NCBI RefSeq assembly: GCF_047663525.1
Contig: NC_092591.1
Location: 33,141,001-33,205,000, forward strand
Length of the DNA stretch: 64,000 bases
Source of the DNA: Anas platyrhynchos
Taxonomy: Eukaryota; Chordata; Aves; Anseriformes; Anatidae
Direction: 5' to 3'
Both the position numbers and the translations under genes were made by a program. The notes under the pieces are model-generated. The model worked only from the letters and a program-made list of their open reading frames with translations, was not told the DNA's origin and made no database searches. Shown here in pieces: positions 1 to 14,159 of this stretch (position 1 is its first letter; each line of letters opens with the position of its first letter).

Positions 1-3000
1 GAGTATATATCATATTAATGAGGAGGGATGAGGTCAGCACTTCTTTTAGGATCCATCTGTCGGCTGTTCTTCAGCAATTCTGCTCTTTGCTTACCGCCGT
101 CTCTCTTTTTTCCCTCCTGGCAAGCCACATTTACTGGAGAACATGGCTCTCCCTATCTCTTCAAATGCACTGACATGTTTCCAGACCTGCCAGAAGATGA
201 AAGGAGGGCTTAAATAGGAAACCCAGAGGGTGTCTTCCCCTTCCTTGTGCGCAGCCAAGACATGAACACCAAAGTTCAGGCGGGAAGCTGGGGCCATCTA
301 CAGCTGATAGAAAATGTATTGGAGAAAGGAACCTATTTGGGAGCATACACAGCACAACTTGCCCAGGACATAGGTATGTGATGTTGTCCTCAAAGACACT
401 GAAGAGAAGCAGGCCACAAAGAACAGCAGGCAGCAGCTACTTGAAATGACATGAGTTGCAGTTCTTAACTGGGCATAAAGTGGCTGATGACAGCCTTTTG
501 TTTAACAAGTTAGCATTTTACCACACTGCTTTCTAGCAATAAGACTTGTGGTCTCCTAGAAATGAGCAGGAGGGCCTCGCAGGATGTAAATCTGGTCCTG
601 TTCAGGGTTCAAGGTGGGCTCTTGTCTGTTGAGATTATGGTTGGATTTATATGAAAAGGTGAGAAAGCATTTTCACAAGGAATGCTTACCAATGGCTACA
701 GGAGAACTCAAGGTTTGAACACCATGTTGATTCCCCATCTCTGTCATTGATTTGCCTTGTGAATTTGGATAAATGGTACCTATGGTACCTTGGTAGTTGC
801 AGGCTTCACTAATCACCTTGGTCTCTGGCAGATAAATATGAAACTCATTGTGAATGTGAGAAGAAAGTATTTCAGAGGTGAATGGGTTAATGCTCCAAAG
901 TTCTCTGAGAGCCCTGGGTGACTAATTAACAGGAGATGAATCCAAAGTAGCGGAGCAGGGTAGAACTGAAAGGAGATTTATACCTGAGGGGTCTCCGATG
1001 GCTTATGAGTAGGCAGATCAGAAAGGCCAGATGTAACCATTATAAATATGATTGTGCTTAGAATGTCAGAAATTTCCAAAACAGGCAGAAAGGCCATTGT
1101 ATTCCAACTAGTGCTCAAATGCCACGTCACTTGGGAAGCCCTGCATGTATTCCTCTGATCACGCAGGCACATCAATGGCATCTCTGCTGGATCATGTTTC
1201 CTAAGGGGTCTTCTTCATCTTGAGAATGTGCTATTTGCCTTGGAGAGCCCTGGGGGACAGCAGTTTGCTTTATCAACCCATCAGTAATATACACTGTGCG
1301 CATCTCGTCCTTAGGGTGGCATAGCTAGTTCTGCATCTGAATGTACTTTTTGGTATCAAGTTCTGGTTGAAAGCCTTTCCCTCTGAATGCATGGAAGCTT
1401 AGTGTACTCTCTGCCACCAGCTTAGGAGTGTGACAGCACTCAGTGTGCAGAAGACACCTTATAATGTATAATGTAGCACAGGTCAGAGCCATCTAAGCAA
1501 ACTCCAAATGTATGAAATTTGGTCAAAATGCAATCTAAGGGAAGGACCTTGGGGTTGGCTCTGGGCAAATGGACTTACCCAAGACTGAGGGGAAGACAAT
1601 GCCTGTTAGGTTGTAGAGTCATCTCTGGTGCTACACTGTCTACTTTGCTCTTTGTCAAGTCTTGGGTTGCTTTATGTGCCTTGGGAGTCTTCCTCACACA
1701 GATACCTTTGTCTCATCCTATTGCTGCTGTCCTCAGAGTTACCAGCACAGGAGCACAAGGTTTACTCTGATGTAACGCCCCAGCTTCCTCACCCTGGGTC
1801 TGAGGAGAGTCTGCACCTCAGCCCTCTTGGGCCTGGCATTTGCTGCCTGTTCCTTGCTCTAAATCTCCAGCGCTTTGGTACCTGATACCCCTGGCTGTGC
1901 TATCTTCCCCTCACAGTCTCTCCTTTAAAGAGTTGCTCCTGTGTATTATCTGTGGTCGCTTCCTTTCTGCTCCGTTCCCAAACACCAGGTCTATTCTTGG
2001 AACGTCCGGCTAGAGTGCTTGTATTGACGTCAAAATTACTCAACAGTTATTGTCAGGAAGGACTTGATTTGCATTTGAATAGAGTGGCTTTTTAATGTCT
2101 CAGAAATGAGATGCTGTTGGGGACAATGTCTGGAAAGATTCCCCAAGGTAAATGTGAGGAGGCAAATTGTATGCACGTCTCTTCTTCTCGAGACTTCTCA
2201 AATCCTCCAGGTGGGGTGAAGGTGGGGGAAAAAAAATGAGACTGTGCTGGGTGAAGGAGTATGGCTGCTTTCTCCAAAACCACCTTCCTGCACTCTGTCC
2301 TGAAGGCCTGGCAGGGTGAGCACAGTGTTGCTCTGGCTTCCTGCCGGGGAGGAACTGCAGAGCTCACAGGCCCTGCTTGAAAATAGTGTGGCAAATGTGA
2401 GCCAGTCACTCATGGACATTCCCAAGGAGGAGGGGAGAAGGAGGGAAGGAGCTCTGTGAACTCAGCTGATTCTCCTATTAAACAAGTGACCAGCAGCCTT
2501 CTCTCATTTGCCACCAAGAACATGGGATTGGATGCGCCTCGATCAGCCCAGCTCCCTGAATGCTCCCTCAGGTAAAGGGCAGGCTGGGGATCTGCAGGTC
2601 TCAGCGACAAGATCACTACATCAACACTGAAACCTGAGACTGTGAAGTCTCCTCAGATGAAATCTTAACACCGCAGTCTTGTCTGTGCATGAGTGTTAAG
2701 AGAGGCAATTATCATCATGTTCAGTGAATCTAATGAATACAAATCATAACTTAGAGCTTTCTAGCTAAAAGAAATCGCTGCAGGGTAAATACTAACTCAG
2801 CCCATGGGACAGGATTTTGAGCTTTATCAGATCAGGGTTTTTTTGTTGTTGTTGCCGTTACACTCGTTCCCAGGTTGTACTGCATTCATACAGTTGGATG
2901 CCCTGTGCTTTCGTCTGTTTACATGATTATAAGTAGAAAGTTTCTCACCAGCTATAAACTGAAATGCCCCTTCTCCATCTGCAGTGGGGAAGTGGATGTG

Positions 3001-6000
3001 GTTTTGCTGCTACCAGTTCCCTGTGAAACAGGTTGTCTTTTAATGCAGGTGGTGAAAGGGAGCATGAGGACACACAGGTCTACATGAATGAATACTACCT
3101 CACTAATATCCCTGTCTTTATTTCACAAGTAATGCAGTACCTGAGTGTATGAGGTTGCTTTTCTGGAAGGGAAGATACATCCTGGGACCTACCCAGACAG
3201 CTCTAGCCCGTGGTGTGCTCATTTTTAAGCTTTTGCAGCACCAAACTTTGGGACTTCAGCTCCTGCACAATTGTTTGACCTTGCTCTGCCTCATGTCCCC
3301 ACCCATGACATGGGGATTGCACTTCTTCCCAAATTCAGGATGTCCATTTGCCATCTCGCAGCTGGGACAGCCCAGATCCTCACCCAGCCTACTTCAACAA
3401 CACACTCAGGGCAACAAGCCAAGGCCCTATTTTCTATCATGTTGTTACAAAGAAGGTTGTGAAGTCTTCCAAGCTCAGCCTAATTGCATGTTTATGCTGA
3501 ACAGTGCTACCGTGCACAGACAAACAGACCACGGTCCCATCTGTGTGCTGTGCACAGAGTGGCGTGGGCTGGGCTAAACTCCTGCTGCACCTCCCAGGTC
3601 TTCCGCTCGCCCTCCTTTCCACCACTGGAGGTATCGCTACGGTTGTTTTCCCTTCTGAATGTCTCCAGGGAGGTGAACTTTAAGTCCTGCCTAAATCATA
3701 CAGGACTTGCTGGCAGAGACACTGCTGTTCCTGAACTGACTGCTACTGGACTAGATGCCTTCATGGCAGCTTGAGGAAGAAAATCCCTGTGGCAGAGGAA
3801 TTAAGAGCAAGTTCCTAGCTGAAAGCTTCATACTCAGCCTGGCTTGCAGGGCAAGGATCACAAGCTACTCATGGAGTGTACATCTAACTGGTTAGACTTA
3901 GCTCCCGCTTGTAGTATCCCCACTGTCATGTGGAAAATGCACACAGTTCGCTGACCCATCCCATCCTTAATGGCTGTTTTGCTAATCCATGCTGTGTCAG
4001 CAGCTGCAAACACTGAGCAATGAGACATCACACGGCTTAGTATATGATGTGTACTTGGGAAACATTTGCTGCCTGCTAAATCTGAGCCTCTTGGCTTATT
4101 GCAGGCCAGTGAGTTTTTCATCTCTAACCTCTTCCTGTCCTATTCCTTGCATCTTGTATGCTCAGCACAGCACTGTCAGACAGACCACATGCAGAACGTC
4201 AGGAGGAGGTTTCATTTTGGCTTACCCTCTTGAATAGCCACAGGCACCTCTGACTAAGTTTCAGATGCAGGAGATGAGCACAGCCCATGGCAGGGCAGAA
4301 GGCATGCTTCGCCCCTCCACAGTTGGCCTTGGGCAGACAGTACAAGCACCCTGATGCGTGGTTTCAAGCCAGGGATGGGAACTGAGCCTAAATTTGGTTT
4401 AGCTGATCCAGCTGGGGCCCAGCATAGCTGACACGACACTGCTGCAAGGAAGCTGACGCCACCGGGCTCTGCGCTGGCCCGGATGCAGCAGGACTGAGGG
4501 GAAGGTCACTTTGCTTGGCTGAAGGGACATTGCTGGGGGAAGTCCTGAAAGAAGGCAGTGGGGAAGTTCAAGCAGCCAAAGCTCCCACCACCATGGGCAG
4601 TGGGAACTCACCTGAAGATCTTGCTCAATGAAAGCCATGATCTTAGCACCCAGTTATTTTCTTACTGAGTGCTAGTGTAAATCAGTTACCCTGAGCTCAC
4701 CTGAGTGGCATGAATAACAAATGGTTGAACAAAAGGAGAACTGGGCATGAAGGCAAAGAAGAGTTATGTACTGGCCATACCATTTCATACCAGTTGAACG
4801 TGAAACGCAGAATTCTCTGGAGCTGTAGGACAAACCCTCTGTGGACTATTTCATTTATGTAACTCCGGAGAGTAGTTCATAGCCTTTCAAATATCTTATG
4901 GACACATTGTCAAAACCATGCACTGAAGACCTTGTACCTTTGAAGTTTGCCTAATGTCCAAATCAGGCCCAGGCATCTGCCCTGGTTGATCTTCACCAGT
5001 GCTCTGTACTGTCAAGCCCCAGGCCATTGCATTTCCTTTTCTAGCACAGACTAGGGTAGGGATTCCTTCTGCTGGCCTTTTTCCATCTTCTGTTAGCTAA
5101 CCAGTGTCTCAGATGATGCTGGTTACCTAACTTTCCAAATTTGTGAGGAAGGCTAACAAATGATTTCTTAAGAGCAATAACAATGAGTGATTTCCTTCAT
5201 CCTGTGCTCTTTTTGATGAATGTTTTAAAAATGTGGTCAACAAGTGATCTTCCAGGTCAAAATTCAGCCTGTTTTTCCTTTAACTTTGCCCCAATCACTC
5301 CTTCACCACCCACAAGAAGCACACTCTGCAAAACTCCCAAAGCAGCTGGATGCGTGCTGAATTTGGCTTACCTTTCTCTGTAATGCTGACTACAGCAGTG
5401 TTCTCCCAGGGTCCGTGAGCTTTTCTGCAACTGTACTGAGAGGTACAACAGGCTTACTGGTGAATCTGCCATCACAGGCTTTTAATTAGTCCTTCAACCA
5501 GCATGTTAAACTTTTTACTTGCATCTCCCACTTCATTTACAATGCAAGATACTTGTCCTTTAACTTTTGTATGCTCAGTGTTTCTTGTGCGTGCTTTGCA
5601 TACCTATCTTTCTGACCTTATTCTATCACTAGTGTCCCTCCTTGTTCATATGTAAACATTTCTGCTTGAACTAAAACTACCTGGAAATATCCTGAAAAGG
5701 AATTTCTTGTTTAGTGGAAATGGTGATTCATTGAAAGTATAGTTCTGCAGAACCATTTGAGTTCCTGGGTATTCTGTGAGATTGCTCAAGTCTCCAATGT
5801 AAACTAGCTAGAAAAGCTATATGTGTTTCACCTGTCTGGGAGGTGCTTTTTAAGATCCCAGGTCCATGCAGACCAGTTGCTCTGGGTTGTACTGACCTGC
5901 TCCACACTGCCATGGTCTGTTTTCAGAAGCAAAGACAAGCCAGGCTGTGTCCATCTCTGCTCCTAGCTGCTCTGCACCTGGAGGATAAGGAGCGTAGGGT

Positions 6001-6651
6001 GTGCTTTAACCTATTCAAGCACTTTGGTTGCATCTAGACATCTCTCAGGTGAACATATGGGCTAGAGTTTGGTGCATGCACAAGAGATAACCTCAAGCAT
6101 GGATGTGAATCCAGCAGAGCATTAAAATTCTGAAATGGCCGTATCTGTGAGGGACTCTTGTCACTCTTCACGCTGTTATTGCTTTTTCTCTTTTCTTCAA
6201 ACAGACATTTTTCTACCTTTTTTTCTTCTGAGGGCCTGCTGTTTTCCTGGATTTCCTTACTCTCGTGGAATCCCCCATATTTTCAGTTACCTCTGCTTTA
6301 CTTTTACTCCTTAGACTTAGGTTTAGACTTCCCAAGCCATCTCTGATTCTGTCGTGCAGGAATGGGGGTGACACATGCTTACTTCTTGCTGACTTCTTGA
6401 AGTGTCTTTACGTCTTGCAGCTGCTGAAAAATTATCAGCAAGTGGTCTGATTTGAAATCATTGCCCTTATGTCCCATCTTTTAACCTTTTGCTGGCAGTC
6501 TTCTTGGAGCCTCAGAGTTCTGTTCCACTTAAATTTGGTCTCAATTTTTTCCATACATAAACAGCAGACACTTCTGAACCCTCTGAACGTTTCTGTACAG
6601 TTATGTACTTGCACACGAATGGTCAGTCTGGGTCCTGCCTCCATCTGGAGA
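1..6651. other. Non-coding stretch, no gene seen
   Basis: I see no gene, RNA gene or transposon in this stretch. Open frames on both strands are short (the longest is about 140 codons, near 3149-3577), rich in Cys, Ser, Leu and Pro, and resemble no family I know, as expected of chance frames in vertebrate DNA. Composition is mid-GC with few CpG dinucleotides, as in methylated bulk DNA. There are no long microsatellites; only short T-rich runs occur, for example near 2830 and 6170-6230. It is probably intergenic or deep intronic sequence. Ancient, strongly diverged repeats could be missed by eye. Confidence 0.7.
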
Positions 6652-6712
6652 TCACAGAATCATAGAGCAGCTGGGGCTGGAAGGGACCTTAAAGATCATC
6701 CAGTTCTCCCAA
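6652..6712 (-). mobile_element. CR1 LINE 3'-end fragment
   Basis: The plus strand reads as the reverse complement of the CR1 tail: a CACAGAATCATAGA start that matches the ATTCTATG-type terminal repeat of CR1, then a near-consensus AAGGGACCTTAAAGATCATC, then CAGTTC. Similarity fades after about 60 bases, so this is only the 3' tip of an element on the minus strand. CR1 copies are usually heavily 5'-truncated, which fits. Family assignment is from knowledge of the avian CR1 consensus; the subfamily cannot be set by eye. Confidence 0.85.
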
Positions 6713-7302
6713 AGTCCTCTCCAGCCCTGGGGAAGGTTCCTGCAGGTTGGGGCTGAGCCCCCACGAGGCTGACACTGCAACCCCCCAGAGAGCCTCCTCC
6801 TCTGGGAGGCAGCACCACGGGAGCCCCTGTGGGAGCGTGACATGCCCAAAGGCCCGTGCATGGTGCTGCAAATGCAGTGCTTGGTGAATTCAGTGCCTCG
6901 ACGGTTAACCGCACGTACAGTTCACAACCCCCTGGTGCCTTCCAAGTGTGGCTAATCACTCACAACCAGGCACCCCCTCCCAGGCCCTCGCCATTGACGT
7001 GGCTGTTCTCTTTATAGCTCTACTAGAGCGTGTTCAAGTTTCTGTCAGATCCAGAAACATGCCACACGCTGCTCTAATCCCTTTAGCAGTGCACAGACTC
7101 AAGCAGCTCTCCAATAAAAGGGTGAGTGCCACCCCTGAACTTCCCTAATTCGTCACAGTCAACAGGATTTTTTTCCCTCTCTTTCACAGCACAGCAGTAA
7201 CTTAACAAGCCTTTGATGCACCGGCTGGTCCCTGTCGTATCTACAGGCTGATGAAAGTGCTGAGGGCAGCAATGGGCAAGGGATGCTCAGCTACATGGAG
7301 CT

Positions 7303-7321
7303 AAAAAAAAAAAAAAAAAAA
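7303..7321. repeat. (A)19 homopolymer
   Basis: Uninterrupted run of A. It is preceded by CATGGAGCT and followed by GAGCCTCC. No polyadenylation signal or retrosequence body is evident to its left. Confidence 0.95.
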
Positions 7322-7706
7322 GAGCCTCCACCTTAGCCGTCATCCCACAGTAGAGGGATAGGAGAGAGAAGAGATCTTTCCCAGACCCATCCCCTTTCCA
7401 GGCTGCCCCAAAATGCAGGTTGGGTGCTTCTGTACCCTGCACAGCACAAGGCCACCCGCTTCCCCCGCCTCCATCCCCTGGCAACATGGTGGGGCACAAA
7501 GCGCCCTCAGCCTGGTTCTGCCATCCTGGCAGAGCAGCAGGGGCTGGGACTCCCCAGGTTATCCCTGTTGGTTCACAATTTGTACACGCTCAGACAGATG
7601 GGCCTGCCTGGTTGCGCAGAAATGCCATACAGGATACAGCAGGGGCCCTGCTGAGCAGCGTATTTTTTCCTCTGCGCCTTGCAAATCACAGCCAGCATTG
7701 AGGACA

Positions 7707-7709
<3 letters not shown>

Positions 7710-7747
<38 letters not shown>
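7710..7747. repeat. (T)38 homopolymer
   Basis: The longest homopolymer in the window, 38 uninterrupted T, followed by CTCTCCTG. It could be the poly(A) tail of a minus-strand retrocopy lying to its right, but no AATAAA signal or protein-like frame is visible there, so a simple T expansion is more likely. The exact length in an assembly is uncertain because long homopolymers are error-prone. Confidence 0.95.
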
Positions 7748-8777
7748 CTCTCCTGTGTTTAGGAAATCTCTCTGTCCCGTCTGGCAAAGAAAGAAGAGCT
7801 GAGCCTGCTCTGGGTGTCAGGGGTATTGGTGCTCCCTGCGAATGGCAGAGCGATGGGGGCTCCACACCTCCTGCTCCACACCTGCCATGGCCCTGCATGT
7901 GCGTGCGTGCATCTGCCTGTGTGCTCGTGTGTGTTGTGGGAGCATCCCAGCAGCTGTGGGCCTGCTGGGGTGGCACTGAGAGTCTGCGTAGCACCCCGGA
8001 CATGGGGAGAGGGTGATTTAGAGGACACAGGCTGGTTTCTCAGAAACAGCAATGGAAGTCCCACTTCCAAACACTGTCTAGTCCATTTCAAGTGTCTAGA
8101 GAGGGTTGTGCACACACACGCAACATATATTAAATACACATGCACGTTAACACCAGTCAGGATAGCTCTTTTCCTTTCAGGATGGTGACCCTGTCCTAGG
8201 AAACTGATGAAACCCTACAGGAGGGAGATCTGAGTCATGAGGGCTTCTCATGGAAACTTACTTCCTGGCCTCCTTTTTGCTGCGCACTGAGAACAGAAGA
8301 TGAACTACGGCATGGTGGAGGGAAGCTGCAACAGCACGAGCTCTCTGGAGCACGATAAGCAGTTTTCATTCTTATAAAACATGCAATCTTTCGGTATCTT
8401 TTCTCTTTCCTGCTTCTCATTTCTCCCCTTTGCCCTCCTTGCTCCCAGCCCTGCTCAGGGAGCTGCCTGTGGTCGCTGGTCACACATCCATTCAGTAACT
8501 TGCAAGGTCCCATCATTTATAATTCTTAGACACACAAGCTGCCACTTTCACATACGGAAATTCCCAAAGGTCAGAGAAGGGAAATGGTTAATTCCTTTTA
8601 TTCAATGCCTAACCTCCCCCCTCGTCCCCCACTTCCCACCCCCACCCTGTGTGAACAGGAAGCTTGAAAAGGAAAAGCTTTCTGAATCCAGCAGCTGGGA
8701 ATGGAGGAATCCTGGAACTTTATGCTGCAGAAGCTCAGAGACAACAATAAAGGTTTCCCCCCCATCCAAAGAGCAAG

Positions 8778-8792
8778 TATATATATAAAAGG
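8778..8792 (+). promoter_or_regulatory. TATA-box-like string
   Basis: TATATATATAAAAGG contains a full match to the TATAWAAR core-promoter consensus followed by GG. No CpG island, initiator with a downstream exon, or recognisable coding sequence supports promoter use. It follows a run of C residues and could simply be a short TA repeat. Reported as a motif only. Confidence 0.15.
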
Positions 8793-10714
8793 AGTTATCT
8801 CTTCAAACAAACAGATGGGGGATGGGAGGGGTCAAAATCCCAGCAGGCAAGTGCTGAATTGGCTAAAGCTCCAGCAGGCAGGAGGAGACCCCTGGGCAGT
8901 GCGAACCAGGCCACAAGCCCTGTAAGCTGGAAATGCTAGGGAGGAGCCTGGCCAGGTGATGCTCATACAGGTGTGATTTGTGTCTTACTCATGTTTTGTT
9001 TGCATTGCTGAGAGACATGAGTGCAAACAAAGCTCTCAGACGCTGCACGACTTGGCGTGGACCTAAATGTAGAACCTAAATGGTTCTTGCTCTCTAGGAC
9101 TGGCCACAGACACCAGATTTCAGCCCTTTTGGGTGGGGAGAAGGGGTAACTAAAACTTTATCTACCTTTGGATTTTTTGCCAGCCAAAGCAGGAAGATGA
9201 GGATGAAAATGATGAAATGATTTGCTGAGAAAGTACCAGAGTGCCTGCTGATGGGAAGCCAGACTCATGCCCCATGGAGCTTATACATTAACTGAGAGCA
9301 GGAGCTTGTTAAAATAACTTTCCATGAGTCTGGCTCCGCAGAGCACATGCCTGTGCTTTTGACTCCATGTATCCTTGTGGAGAGTGTTATGATGCCGTAA
9401 AGTTTCAATGAGCAGAGTGAACAAATAACCATCAGAGAGGCAAACATAACAAGCTCAGTCACACACTCCACACCAAGGGTGAAAGAAGAGTGAATTTGGC
9501 ATGAATAAGGATTTGGAAAATATCCTCCCACTTTCCATGCATATAGCCCCATATCAAGGGTCTGTGGGCTGTGTGATCTCCTTTTGAGATCTGCTGCTGA
9601 AGTTACTGCTGTGCCCTCTCTGAGTGTCCCCATGCTCTTGCACATACAGAGACAGGAGCACATCTCCAGCAGGCTGTGGGACCATCATACAGCTTCATGG
9701 GAATATTGATTCCTTGCTTTCAGCAGAGTTTCACCCTACGAGATGGAGCCTGCTGCAGTGGCTCAGACATGCTGAAGCTAGCAGTGAGCCTGGATAATGC
9801 ATTGTTTAAGTCAACTCAAAAGTGTGCTGCTGTAGGTTTTATTTCAGAGACTAGACGGAGGCTTCTTCAGATTCTGTAGCCTTCCGGTGTGATGCAAGCA
9901 GGAGCAACATAGTCTGGCAACCTTATCAAAATTAATTGCTGCTTAAAAAGCCTATTCTAGCTGAGCTCGGATGAGCCCCAGCAGCTACATGGCAACAAGA
10001 GAGGCAGGGACCTTGTGTCTTATTTTCTTGCTGCTCCCTTGAAAAAACTGTCACCGCTTTGTGGGGTTGAAGAGCTTCAGGCTCCTTGGAGGAAGTGATG
10101 CTATATAGGAGACTTTGTGGTAGTTCATGACCCATCTTGTTGTCTCAGTTTGCCTTCACAAAGTGTACAGCAGATGTATGAAAGCATTGCCACCAGGGGA
10201 ATGCTGATGTGATGAACTGAGGGTTCCTGCATTCATGTATTCCAAAAAAAGGGCACTTCACTGCCCTACGTGCACTTCAATGTCTATACTTGCTCTTTCA
10301 CCCTCCTTCATGAAAGAAATCCTCCTGGGGGCATGAGGCCCCCCTTGGACCCTCCAGAGCAGAAACACCATGGGTCTTTTTCTCCCTGCCACCAATATAA
10401 CACTTCTTGCTCGTTTCCCTTGCACCTAGCCCTGTTGGATGCAGACCCATGACTGGCGAGGCTCCGTGCTGTCCTGTCCCACCACCCGCTGCATTGTTTT
10501 CCCTCCTGCCCAGCGCCGGGTCCATGGGCAGGGTTAGGAGCTGCAGTCCTCTGAGGGCAGGCAGAGCCGTGCTGCCTTGAAAGGGGAAGTAGTAAATGCT
10601 GCCTGAGTCACTGTTGATGTAAATACCACATCGTATTTGACAACTGCTCTAAGGCAAGGCTTCATTAGTAGTATTTTGCGATCTGACTTCAGGGACTGCT
10701 TTCTGAAGTTTTTC

Positions 10715-10728
10715 TTTTTTTTTTTTTT
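10715..10728. repeat. (T)14 homopolymer
   Basis: Uninterrupted run of T, followed by CTTCCC. Simple repeat with no associated gene. Confidence 0.9.
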
Positions 10729-13700
10729 CTTCCCACTCTCTTGTTTGTAACACCCCCTTTGAACTTGTGACAATAAAATTTCCTTCCCCACTGATTTAGT
10801 CCTTTTCCACTTGGCACGCATGGCCATTTTCCCTGCTGTTTCTATGGAACCCAAGTCCCCATGAGTCCCCTTTGTTTACTTCCTTGTAAGCAGCCGAGCA
10901 TCGCCGGTGAGGTCAGAGGGAAGGTGCACAGCTCTGGGAATAGCAAGAGCAACGCTGCCAACACCAGGAGGCTGTAAAATAAACCAGCTTTGACACCTAT
11001 GCCATTTGCAGGCTTACACCTAAATGGTGACAGGCTTTATATGTTTCCACCTGCCGCTGTACTTCCTGATTTCAGCTGGCACCAGGAATGGGGCCACCAA
11101 AAATATGGTGAGAAAGAGGTAATATTTGTGCAGCAGCAAGGCACGTGAAGATAAGGATGATAAAACACCTCACTTTGGGAACCGGTCTGACCATGTCTGG
11201 GAGGCAGGGCTCCCGTTTTGCCCATGCCATTCCCTGGGAAGGAGGTGGGGTTGCAGAAAAGGTGCTGCCAGTGCCAGGCTGGGTCCCCAGGGCCAGGCAG
11301 CGCTGGGGAGGCAGGTAGCCTGGCATGGAGCTGGTACATCTCTGCCCAGGACCTGGCCTGGCCTTTTGGGTTTGTATGTTCATTGAAATGTGCATATGTT
11401 TTGCAAAATACAGAGAAAAAAGCTAAAAAGAAGGTTTCCCTTCAAAAACATTTCAGTTCAGCCACCTACCCCCAGCAATTTCCCCTTCCCAACACCCATG
11501 TGAAGCTCCTGAAGTTGGGTGCATGTGCAGCCTGGGTCCTCAGGTGAGGGAATGTGAGGAATAAAAGTTCCACCAAGATGTGCCATGGCTGAAGGTAAAT
11601 GAAAAGCTAGGAGAGTGTGGGGGTAGAAGATATCACTGAAATCTAATCTTCATCAGATCTTCCAAACTTCACCTGTGCACAGCAACTCAGCGGGATGCAA
11701 TGAGTCCTTCCAGATTAACCTCAGCACAAACGCAGCGTTCAGTATCTTGGAGATTAAAGCGGTTTGGTGATGGAAATAGGAAGCTGCTGAAGAACCGACT
11801 AATCATGTTTCTTTGTACTAGCTCTTGCAAGAATATAGCAATGAAAGACTTTTCACTTCCTGAGTTCCTCAATATACTTCCTCTTACCTAATATCTTTGT
11901 TATGTGAACACAATTTCTGTTCCCATGAACAAGGAGGATGCTTCGTTTTGGTTTCCAAACATCATTGGGAAGCTAAGATTAGGGCTTTGTCAGTAATTAC
12001 ATTCAGGTCTGGCTGTTCTGATATGGAAATGATTTCTATTTTTCTCATCATAGTCCTCAAATTCCTGCCGGCTGGGTAGGGTGGGACAGGAGGGAAAATG
12101 TTTGCAGTGCCTGGGCACCTTTGTAGGATAAAGCCTATTTTTGGAAATGACATCACTATCTAATGACCAAAATCCAAGTGACTTTCCCAAACGCTAAAGA
12201 CCAGATCCTCAAAGATAGTCAGATGTTTCATTTTGAGTGAAATCAATGGGGATTACACACTCAGATTTATTTTACTATGGTTTTGCTCGAGTCCCTCTTG
12301 AAAACAGAGCAAGAGCTCTAAATCACAGCAGCACTTTTGCAAGCATAGATCAAGCAGCATGATGCTGATTTCAGTCGTGTCAGCGTAAGGCCAGAGTAAG
12401 TGCTGCAAAGGGCTGGACCAGGACTAAAGCTGCAGAGAGGAAGTCCAGCAGCTTGTTTGTGTTCTCCGGAAGATGAGCATAACTCACTAAACAAATGTCA
12501 GGAGGGGTCACATCCCGCTCTCCTGGGAGCCAGGAGAATTAACCTGGGAAGAAAACTGTTTCAGAGACAGAGCACATGAGTCTGGATCTTCCAAATGGAA
12601 ATGGACGACTGAGGGTGTAACACAGGCAGAGAAAAGCATCCAGCAGCTGTTACATCTGGGTCTACCTTCCATCGAGCCCCGTGTGCCTGTGGTGAGTTTC
12701 TCACTGCTGTTGGCCCTCGACACTGCAACAGGAGCAGGGTGGCAGCCATCTGCAGGGATGGATGATGTTGGCGGGCTGCTGTGCAAGAGCAATGATCAAA
12801 AGGGGACACCAGCCCAGGGAACATAAGGACTGCTGCCATCCCCATAGACAACTCCATGCCAGGGTCAAAAGTTATCGCCTCTCTTTCTTGTTTCGCCACA
12901 GTTGGAGCAGAAACACAGTTGGAGCTTGTGGAAGTATCCCAAAGTCCTTCAAGAATGTTGCCTGGCTGGTGTTATGCCCAGGGTAGAATTACAGGTGGAG
13001 AAAGGTGTGTGGGAAAATGCAGGAGTGGTGAGGGTGTGGACTGAGACCCAGGGCTCAGCCCTTTCTCAGATCCTGCTACTCTGCAGCCCTTGTTTTGTGT
13101 TGTTACACTGATGTCTTCAGGCAAACCCCTGTCTTGGAGAGAGGAGTAGCTCCCCAATGTCTGCAGCCTAAATAATGGGTATCAAACACAGATGATCCAT
13201 TTTTTGGTTGTGTTTAACCCCGTCTAGGCACAGGTGATCTCCTGCATTGTGCTTAGGGGTGTTGCTGTGGCCAGGTGATTCAGATTGGCTTGTTGATCTG
13301 GCTGAAAAGTAATATACCAAAAAAAATCTTCTGTTGGATCTTTCTCAGCCTCCAGGTTTGCTACTTCCAGTGCAAGGGAGGTGCCAGGAACGTGTGGCAA
13401 GGAGCAAGCAGGAAGAGCAGGGCCACCCCTTTCACCAGCAGCCCACGGTCAGATCAGATTAAGCCCAAATGGGAAACTGCACCCTGAGGGTCAGCAGATA
13501 TTCCTGCTGGTCATTGCACAGCTGGAGCCCACATTGTTCATATCTATTTTGCATGGGTGTAACCCTACTGGTGCTAACACAGTTGTCTCTGTTACATCTC
13601 CACAGGTCTCAGAGAGAAGCAGAGGTTCACTGATTTAAAAGCACACTCTGCTTCCCGGGTCTGAGCTTTAGCTGAGTTGTACAGAGGACTGGCCATGAAC

Positions 13701-14159
13701 AGAGGCAAAATGACCAGCCAGAAGAAGCAAACCATCTAAAAATCACATCCCGGTAAGTAAAAGGGTAAGTCTGAAAGAAGGAAAGCTTGTGACCATTGGG
13801 AAGGAAAGAAGAGCTCCAGGGATAACATAATAATGAACATCCTTCAGCCACTTACAGCACACGCACTTTGTCTGCAGATCTTACACTTCATGTTAGTTTA
13901 CAATATGCTCTCAAAAATGCAAAAAGTGAGCCATCAGAATAAATTGAAAAACCACTCTCTCTGTCCTCAATCCTAGCTGACAGTGCAGGTAATGAATTAT
14001 TTTCATTTCTGTGTATTTCATGTCAGTCTGATCAATATTCCCACCACTAAAAGCCTGAGGAGGAATTTCAGTGCTAAAACAGTCAGAAAACAGGGGAGAG
14101 TTTAGGGTCCCCTCTCAACAAGCAGTCCCAGGGTGCTTGCTGGTGGAAGGGAGGTGCCG

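Larger units (their letters stand above)
6713..14159. other. Non-coding stretch with homopolymer tracts
   Basis: No gene is supported. Contents are a 19-base A run (7303-7321), a 38-base T run (7710-7747), a TATA-box-like string at 8778 and a T run at 10715. Frames running through the A/T tracts encode poly-Lys or poly-Phe and are artefacts of the repeats. Just right of the CR1 tip (6713-6850) the sequence is GC-rich but shows no further CR1 match that I can recognise. The remainder is ordinary unique-looking sequence. Confidence 0.65.

Noticed and set aside
7748-8150. Processed pseudogene to the right of the T38 run
   Set aside because: No polyadenylation signal beside the tract and no recognisable minus-strand protein sequence.
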